Source of the DNA: Adiantum capillus-veneris
Lineage: Eukaryota > Streptophyta > Polypodiopsida > Polypodiales > Pteridaceae
Assembly (NCBI GenBank): GCA_014529385.2
Contig: CM043963.1
Location: 111,198,912 to 111,262,911, forward strand
DNA: 64,000 nt
Direction of reading: 5' to 3'
In this document: positions 57,209 through 64,000 of the stretch, piece by piece
How the letters are laid out: the number at the start of each line of letters is the position of its first letter
Numbering within the stretch: the stretch's first letter is position 1
Program-made: the position numbers and the translations under genes
Notes under the pieces: generated by a model
Told to the model about the DNA's origin: nothing
Databases searched by the model: none
What the model saw: only the letters and a program-made list of their open reading frames with translations

Positions 57209-58388
57209 CCATTAAAGAAAATGATGTAGAGGATATGCAACAAAGATATGTATCCATCTCATGACCATGCCTCAATGATTAATTATTTAAGACTATCAAT
57301 AGTCTTGTACACTCTCGTATGTAGCACGACATCCACGAACGGTGGAGGAAATGGAGAGGGGATGCCCATGGCTCCTGGGGGAGCTTAGGGTCTTAGGTCC
57401 TCCCTACAACAAAAAATTATAGGATTGCATGGAGCTGCTAGGGTTTTTAGAGAATGCTTCCAACTAAGGTAAAAACGCATAAGATAAAACATTAGGCCCA
57501 CCTTGGTAAAAACGGCATGGTGAAAAAATTTCAACAGAGTACAACGAGTCAGATTTTTAATAAAGATGAGAAGATACATTAAATCCCCAATGAGTGTATG
57601 GAAGGATCTCTTGATGCAAATATGTCTTATTTGGGATATCGTTAAACCAATCTAAAAACATCTTTCTTTGAATTCTTCAAAATTCTTCTTTATCATACAT
57701 GGTTAAAATGCCTACTTCCTTTGTAGTCGACCTATCAACCATCTTCGAAATCACATTGTGTAGTACATCCAATTCGATCTTTCTTACCTCATAGATGGTA
57801 TCTTACAAGTAGGAACAATATAATTAGATACTACAAGTAATAAACGATCTATCTTTCGTTCTTTTGATATAACATCCTACATAATTTGATACACAAAGAG
57901 AGGATGTAAGCTCACCAGAGAAGCACATGGATTATTGTGAAGGTAACTTTGAAGATTACACTCTTTCAGAAAAACTTTGTCCTCGAGAGCTTTTGGAGCT
58001 CTCCCACTTATATGTATAGCTTTCCCTAAGGTGATGTCCCATGTAGATCGATTGAATTGTAGGGCCACATTTTTAAGTTTCAACGAAACACGGCACCAAA
58101 ATGAGAACTCAATAAACATTGCAAAGTATGTGAGGTATTTTGCGCTTACCAGCTACATTTGACAAAGAGTCTCGGAACAGCAGTGGATACTATTTGCGAC
58201 ATTTTGCATATACTGGCTCTGGAATTTTGGATCGTTTTGCAATTACGTGGTTGTCAACATAACATCAAGAGCCTCAAAACAGCCGTGGATAGTAGCGCAA
58301 CAGTAGCCTCACTACTACTATTGTCAACAGCTTCAGAGCCTAAAAGTCTTACCCAAGATCTCCCTCCTTCTTCTTCTTAAAATACTCT

Positions 58389-58390
<2 letters not shown>

Positions 58391-58448
<58 letters not shown>
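58391..58448. repeat. (CT)n microsatellite in the loop of the inverted repeat
   Basis: About 29 CT units. Confidence 0.97.
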
Positions 58449-58451
<3 letters not shown>

Positions 58452-58756
58452 GTAATCCTCTTTTCAAGACCGTTTTGTAATTCAACGATTACTTCAAAAA
58501 AACGACAAAAAATGTAAAGAGAAGGATCATGCTTTGGAGGAGGAGTTTCGAAGTTTCCTAGAGGAGCATTCTCATCATAAGCCACTTGAGATTAGTAAGG
58601 CAGCCCTACAATTCAATCAATTTGCATAGGACATCACCTAAGGGAAAGCTAGATGTATGAGTAGGAGAGCTCCAAAAGCTCTTGAGGACATGGTTTTTTT
58701 TTAAGGACTGTAATCTTCAAAGTTACCTTCATAATAATCCATGTGCTTCTCCGGTG

Positions 58757-58969
58757 CAGGGCTAGAAAAACATTTTTCCTATTCGAAGAAAATAAGGGCA
58801 AGCTTGAAATTCTCTCGGTTTTTAGGTCAAAATTTAAAGCTTTTGCCGGTAATAACACTAAAATTTGTGAAAACTTCTCAATTTTCTTCAAGGCAAGCTC
58901 AAAATGTAACCGGGATTTTAGGATTTCAACCAGTTAAAATACACTGACCCCGGTTCTTTTCTAACACTA
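58757..58969. mobile_element. 213-bp hAT-type MITE
   Basis: Flanked by perfect 8-bp CTCCGGTG duplications (58749-58756, 58970-58977). Ends CAGGGCTAGAAAAA and, reverse complement, TAGTGTTAGAAAAG are imperfect inverted repeats. The left arm of the surrounding inverted repeat (57916-57930 region, complement GCTTCTCTGGTGAGC) is the empty site. No coding capacity. Confidence 0.88.
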
Positions 58970-59410
58970 CTCCGGTGAGCTTACATGCTTTCTTTGTGTA
59001 TCAAATTATATAGGATGCTATATCAAAAGAACAAAAGATAGATCGTTTATTACTTGTAGCATCTAATTATATTGTTTCTACTTGTAGGATACCATCTATG
59101 AGGTAGGAAATGTCAACTTGTATGTACTACACGATGTGATTTCAAAGACAATTGATAGGTCCACTATGAAAGAAGTAGGCCTTTCAACCATGTATGATAA
59201 AGAGAAATTTTGACGAATTCAAAGAAAGATGCTTTTAGATTGGTTTAACGATATCCCAAATAAAACATCGTTGCATCAAGAGAGCCTTTTATACACTCGT
59301 CAGGAATTTAATGTATCTTTTTATTTTACCTAAAAGCCAAATCGTTGTACTCTATGCTGAAATTTAGCCACCATGCCTTTTTTGCCCAGATGGGGCGTAA
59401 TGTTTCATGT

Positions 59411-60358
59411 TTACCAAAAAGTTGACTCTATATTTTGTTGTGCATTTCAATCACCATGCCGTTTTTGCATAGGTGGTTGCACGCATATTTGAGCTTTTCC
59501 ATGTTTTCCATTCCTTTGAGATGGAAATGTACAACCAAGCCTCGGGACACTTAGAAGACGAAGTCACAAATCACAAACCTCGTAAATTATCTTTCTTTGG
59601 TTTGTACTTTGTGTCCTCATTGAGAATTCAATTCATACTTACTCCTTCACGAGTAATCATCCATTTATTGACATTTTCTTCTAGTGGTTCTATGCATATC
59701 GAGTCATAGAGTCTGCATATCTAGTCATAGAGTCACTATTTTGTTATCTTTGGTGTATGCATATCGTGTAATGATCTCGTCACAACCAAACCTAGGGTCT
59801 TAAGCTTAGCCCTATATAGTAGGTGATCACCTCATGATATCAAACATGATAAATGCCTTTTCATATAAGCCTAGAAAGAAGATACTAGAAAGAAGAAACT
59901 TCTATGGTACTTTTTAGACGTCAACTTCAAATTGTAAAATATATTAAGGATGTAATTGTATTTATGAGTATCTATTGTGACTTTCAGGGGTGTATATGTG
60001 CATGTGTGCACACTTCAATGGAAATGCTTATGTAAAGTGCAAACATTCATGTAGTTTTATAAATAAATTTATGACATATGCATGTTCAAATGATCTCATG
60101 CCACACCAAGCTTACCTTTGGCAATATTAAATACAAAGAAGAGCATGTTGCCATGATATCACTTACAATTTTATAGCATAAGAAATCATATGGTGTTAAT
60201 GTTTTACGTAAATGAGATTCCAACGAACATGTTCAAAGAAATGAGATGATATATTAATGTCTTCAAACGGCCAAAATGACCTATGAGACCAATTTATTAC
60301 AAATTGGTGAATTTGATACCTAGTCTGTATCTGGGTACAAAAGAGAGATACTAAAATA
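59411..60358. other. No gene seen
   Basis: AT-rich, no recognised coding or structure. Confidence 0.5.
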
Positions 60359-60382
60359 TGAGAGAGAGAGAGAGAGAGAGAG
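60359..60382. repeat. Short (GA)n microsatellite
   Basis: About 12 units. Confidence 0.9.
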
Positions 60383-60872
60383 TGCGTGCGTAAGTGAAGG
60401 TCCAAAGGTGAGGTTAGAAAATGAAAGACCTATGAAGTGGAAAGTCAAAGGCTTTTTGTGTGCATATAAAGAAGTGGCGGACTTCACGTTGGTGCATTTG
60501 TGTTTTTCTTGTCCTTTATTTTTCCTTTAGCATTTGTTTAAAGTGTCCTTGCACAATGTAGGTAGTGATTTTTTTTTTCCAGTTTGAAGCCATTAGGAAT
60601 ACTTTGTATCAAGCTTCTTGGAGGCTAAAGCAAGTATTGGTGGTACAAAATGTGGTGTCCTTGACACAACAAACCTTTGATGAAGTTGTTGAAAAAAAAT
60701 GAAGTATCACGGAATCAAGTTGCTTTTATTTTATATATTTTATATGTATGCCCACAAAGTAGTGGTCTTTTACTTTATGGCAAGAACAAAACTACTGAGT
60801 GGTGTCATTGGAGACGTGGGGTGTTTTTTTGGAGGGGGGAGGGTGGGGAAGTGCAGGGAGCATGCAAAAACC

Positions 60873-60876
<4 letters not shown>

Positions 60877-60934
<58 letters not shown>
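60877..60934. repeat. (CT)n microsatellite
   Basis: About 28 units. The flank CCAATGGAAATCTA is repeated between this tract and the next. Confidence 0.97.
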
Positions 60935-60938
<4 letters not shown>

Positions 60939-61054
60939 GGCTCTTGCGTCCACGAATTGTATGCCAATGGAAATCTATAGTAGAAAAAGTGTGTCCTTGT
61001 GCCAATGGAAATCTAGAAAAATGGTGTGCAGCCTTGAACCTAGCCATGGTTAGA

Positions 61055-61056
<2 letters not shown>

Positions 61057-61128
<72 letters not shown>
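61057..61128. repeat. (CT)n microsatellite
   Basis: About 36 units. Confidence 0.97.
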
Positions 61129-61130
<2 letters not shown>

Positions 61131-61179
61131 AACAAAGAAGCGAGGAGAGGGTTCCCAACATCATCGGGAGAGCTTCAAC

Positions 61180-61740
61180 ATGCAAGTCAAGGAAGAATAT
61201 TTGCTCAGCAGTGGCCCGACGTTGGCACAACCAAACACGAGGCCTTTTGGCTAGCGAGCAAAAGGAGCTCTTCTAGGAACTACTCCAACATAATACATTT
61301 TTAAAGCTCCAAGCCGCCGATGTTGAATCGTGTCTTGTGTCTGGCATCTGCAATACACTTATACAGCTCAAGGTTTCTCGTTCTGCAAACGAACATTTTG
61401 TCAAGAAAACCTCTTCGAGCATAGTTTCAAATACTACAAGTGGCTCAGCAGTGAATCAGTCTAAAATTGCAACATTGTTAGGTGTTCATAGTAGGAACAT
61501 TGCAGTGGCAACTTCTCGGCTACACATGAAAGATGAGGATGAAGTGTTACCATTGCTTGCCTATCAAAGATCGCTTCATCGTGGGACCCATGTAAATTCT
61601 ATAACAAGGGATATAGTCTATGCCTTTTGGTCATCAAAGACTAAGGTCTCTCCTAATAAAAATGACATTTGTAAATCCTAAATTGAAGAGAAGAGTGTTG
61701 TGAAACATCCGGTTCATGTTCTAGATGACTCTCAGGTATA
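61180..61740 (+). pseudogene. Unrecognised coding fragment
   Basis: An open frame at 61337-61681 reads NQSKIATLLGVHSRNIAVATSR, LLAYQRSLHRGTHV and RDIVYAFWSSKTKVSPNKND. After a stop it continues in the same frame as EEKSVVKHPVHVLDDSQ to about 61740. Upstream, fragments such as QWPDVGTTKHEAFW lie in other frames. The composition looks protein-coding (mixed polar/hydrophobic, not low complexity). I do not recognise the family; a transposon-borne DNA-binding region is possible (helix-turn-helix-like IATLLGVHSRNIAVA). Confidence 0.4.
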
Positions 61741-61984
61741 TCATATCATTTTTTGTTAATGTTGCCTCTTACTTGGGGTATGTATAGTGTGAATAGGTTT
61801 GAATTTGGTATTATGTAACCATGTACATAGCTTCAAGGGGAGAAATTCTACCTCTTATGGCAATATGCTTTGAGGCTGAGGAAGGTAGTAATCATTCCGA
61901 AGCTTTACAAAGATCTATGTATTGTTTACTACATACCATACCCAATTGATATTTCAAAAAGACCATCAACTCACAATGCCAGAA
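61741..61984. other. Transition into satellite; no gene
   Basis: Non-coding, with first degenerate satellite-like phrases. Confidence 0.4.
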
Positions 61985-63690
61985 GTTTCTCACCTAGGTA
62001 CTTGTCAAAATCTAGAACCAGATGATGAGGAACTTTGGTACCTCATCTAATAACCCTTCAAAACTTAGAGATCTATAGTACCCATAGCATCATCTTGGTA
62101 TTTTAGGATGGCTTGGTTACTATCCGCACAATACCAAGTCTCTTGAACTAGTATTATCATGTCTCTTTGTAGGATTTTTTGTTTGGTTATCTTAACTTTT
62201 GAGTGTCAAGAGTTCCCAACTTGGAACTTTCAATGCTATTGCTAGTATTTGCATAGTACCAAATCATTGAGTCTTTGGAACTTTGGAACTTCATCAGATG
62301 ATTCTTTGAAACTTAGAGTTGAACATTACCCAAAGCACCAGTCTAGGATGGCTTGGGTACTATCTCTTAGTACCAAGTCCATGGGATTGGTATTATCACG
62401 TCTCTTTGTAGTATTCTTTGTTTGGTTATCTTAACTTTAGAATTCAGAGAGTTCCCAACTTAGCACTTTACAATGTTGTTGCTAGTATTTGCACAATACA
62501 AAGTCATTGAGACTTTGAGACTTTGGTACTTCATCAAATGATTCTTTGAAACTTAGAGCTGACTAGCATCCAAAGCATCACTCTTGGTACTTTAGGATGG
62601 CTTGGGTACTATCTCTCACTACCAAGTCCATGGGACTAGTATTATCAGGTCTCTTTGTAGTGTTTTTTGTTTGGTAATCTTAACTTTAGAGTACCCAAAG
62701 TTCCCAACCTGGTACTTCACAATGTTGTGTGTAGTATTTTCATAGTACCAAGTCATTGAGACGTTGGAACTTTGGTTGTTCATTAAATGATTCTTCAGAG
62801 TTGACCAGCACCCCAAAGCACCAATCTTGGTACTTTAAGATGGCGTGGGTACTATCTCTCCGTACCAAGTCCATGGGACTGCTATTATCATGCCTCTTTG
62901 TGGTGTTTTTTGTTTGGTAATCTTAACTTTAGAGCACCCAGAGTTCCCAACCTAGTACTTCACAATGCTATGTGTAGTATTTGCACAGTACCAAGTTATT
63001 AAGACTTTGGAGCTTTGTTAGTTCATCAAATGATTCTTTAGAGATGCCCAACATCCAAAGTACCAATCTTGGTACTTTAGGATGGCTTGGGTATTATCTC
63101 TCAGTACCAAGTCCATGGGACTGCTATTATCATGTATCTTTGTAGTATTCTTTATTTGGTAATCTCAACTTTAGAGTACCCAAAGTTCCCAACCTGGTAC
63201 TTCACAATGTTGTGTGTAGTACTTGCATAGTACCAAGTCATTGAGGCTTTGGAACTTTGGTAGTTCATCAAATGGTTCTTCGAAAATTAGAGCTATACAA
63301 CACCTAAATCACCAATCTTGGTACTTTGCAATCAGCGTAGTATCAAGTCTCTGGGACTAGTACCTAGAGTTTCAAACCTAGCACTTTACAATGTTGTGGG
63401 TAGTATTTGCACATTAGCAGGTCATTAATACTTTGGTACTTTGGTACTTCATCCAATGACCTTACAAAACTTAAGGCTAATAAGTACCCAAAGAACTCAT
63501 TTTGGTACTTTACAATGTTGTGGGTAGTATTTGCACATTAGCAGGTCATTAATACTTTAGTACTTTGGTACTTCATCCAATGACCTTACAAAACTTAAGG
63601 CTAATAAGTACCCAAAGAACTCATTTTGGTACTTTACAATGGCTTGGGTACTATTTGCACAGTACTAGTTTCTGAAGGTGGTACTATGCT
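61985..63690. repeat. Satellite with ~243-bp unit made of ~122-bp halves, about seven copies
   Basis: CTTGGTACTTTAGGATGGCTTGGGTACTATCTC-type start recurs near 62106, 62347, 62594, 62838 and 63081 (spacing 241-247). Both halves carry [CG]AATGTTGTG[TG]GTAGTATTTGCA and AGTACCAAGTCATTGAGAC-type phrases. At 63383-63630 a 124-bp block is duplicated almost exactly, the most recent event. No coding. Confidence 0.9.
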
Positions 63691-64000
63691 GAATTCTCTA
63701 CTAGCTGAATTCTCAGTTTCAAATTTGGTACTTTACTATTAACTTTTGGGTATGATTATTGTAACTTTTGAAGCTTCAGTGTGTCATCTTCAAGGATTCT
63801 AATCTAAATAATTTTTGTATCTCAAGTGGAAATGTACAAGAGATTCAAACGAATGTACCCCACGATCGAGTTGTCTCTTAGGTGTTTTGAGGCCTTGAAG
63901 CCATTCTTTGTTCAAAAGCTGAAAGAACGGTATACTTGTTGATGTGTGTATCATGTATAGATGTTATTCCTCAAGGAGACTTTCAATCACATGTTGCAAA
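63691..64000. other. No gene seen
   Basis: Non-coding end of window, beyond the satellite. Confidence 0.4.

Larger units (their letters stand above)
57455..59410. mobile_element. Large inverted repeat (foldback element) with ~600-bp arms
   Basis: Left arm about 57455-58065 and right arm about 58603-59410 are reverse complements with modest divergence (TTTGTGTATCAAATTATATAGG versus its complement; ACATGG...CTTTCCCTAAGGTGATGTCC versus its complement). The right arm is longer because of a 213-bp insertion. The ~540-bp loop holds a CT microsatellite. Broken coding-like traces in the arms (GKAIHISGRAPKALEDKVF, HNNPCASLVSL on the minus strand) suggest a duplicated transposon segment; no family assigned. 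Confidence 0.82.

Overview
This is nuclear DNA of a land plant with a large, repeat-packed genome. The evidence is plant-type Ty3/gypsy retrotransposons (Tat/Athila-like and chromovirus-like), a BED/DUF659/hATC hAT transposase, MITEs, satellites and many long GA/CT microsatellites. A seed-free vascular plant such as a fern is my impression only. I see no intact cellular gene, no rRNA or tRNA gene and no CRISPR array. All domain calls come from reading translated sequence; no search was run.

Layout. 1-5893: two Tat-like copies (A1, A2) in tandem around one LTR (3259-4483); A1 is split by a 340-bp foldback MITE, and A2 lacks gag and stops inside RT. 5894-10660: an LTR scrap, an antisense gypsy pol remnant (D), a 143-bp LTR with primer-binding site, and an antisense tryptophan-motif (IW-x-PK) coding remnant. 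10683-16345: element B, with 5' LTR, gag, protease, RT and RNase H, in which three local duplications hit functional segments. 17103-44652: a composite hAT transposon (details below). 44653-47925: element C, with gag-PR joined to integrase by an internal deletion, then the start of a B-type 3' LTR. 47926-49245: a ~374-bp higher-order palindromic satellite. 49284-50801: a decayed multi-exon gene resembling plant En/Spm-associated proteins. 50802-64000: GA/CT microsatellites, a gag scrap, a dispersed repeat, a ~2-kb inverted repeat carrying a 213-bp hAT MITE, an unrecognised ORF fragment and a 122/243-bp satellite.

The most interesting object is the hAT composite. Its ends (TAGGGATTT / CAGGGATTT) are flanked by 8-bp repeats differing at one base (GTTGAGTC / GTTAAGTC). 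Each end carries ACGT-core palindromes, then a long GC-rich perfect palindrome, then a TATA box 16-17 bases further in, both pointing inward. The palindrome sequences differ between the ends but each is still self-complementary. The left promoter faces the transposase (37650-39818). The right promoter faces a leftward gene set encoding a protein kinase (about 42.7-41.3 kb) and a RING-H2 protein (41.0-39.99 kb). I know of no plant hAT described with a kinase and RING gene, so this is the leading candidate for an undescribed system.

Inside the hAT lies a 19.3-kb LTR retrotransposon on the minus strand (18190-37535; 935-bp LTRs, perfect CATGG target duplications, tRNA-Asp-type primer-binding site). 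It encodes gag-PR, then pol with two integrase zinc-binding modules, a second retropepsin-like domain after integrase, and a ~1,000-codon coiled-coil accessory reading frame. It also carries eight copies of a 24-bp palindrome.

A window-wide pattern: premature stops in otherwise open frames are mostly TAG, then TGA, rarely TAA. Nearly all are one C-to-T (or G-to-A) change from Gln, Arg or Trp codons, as expected from cytosine-methylation decay at CHG and CG sites.
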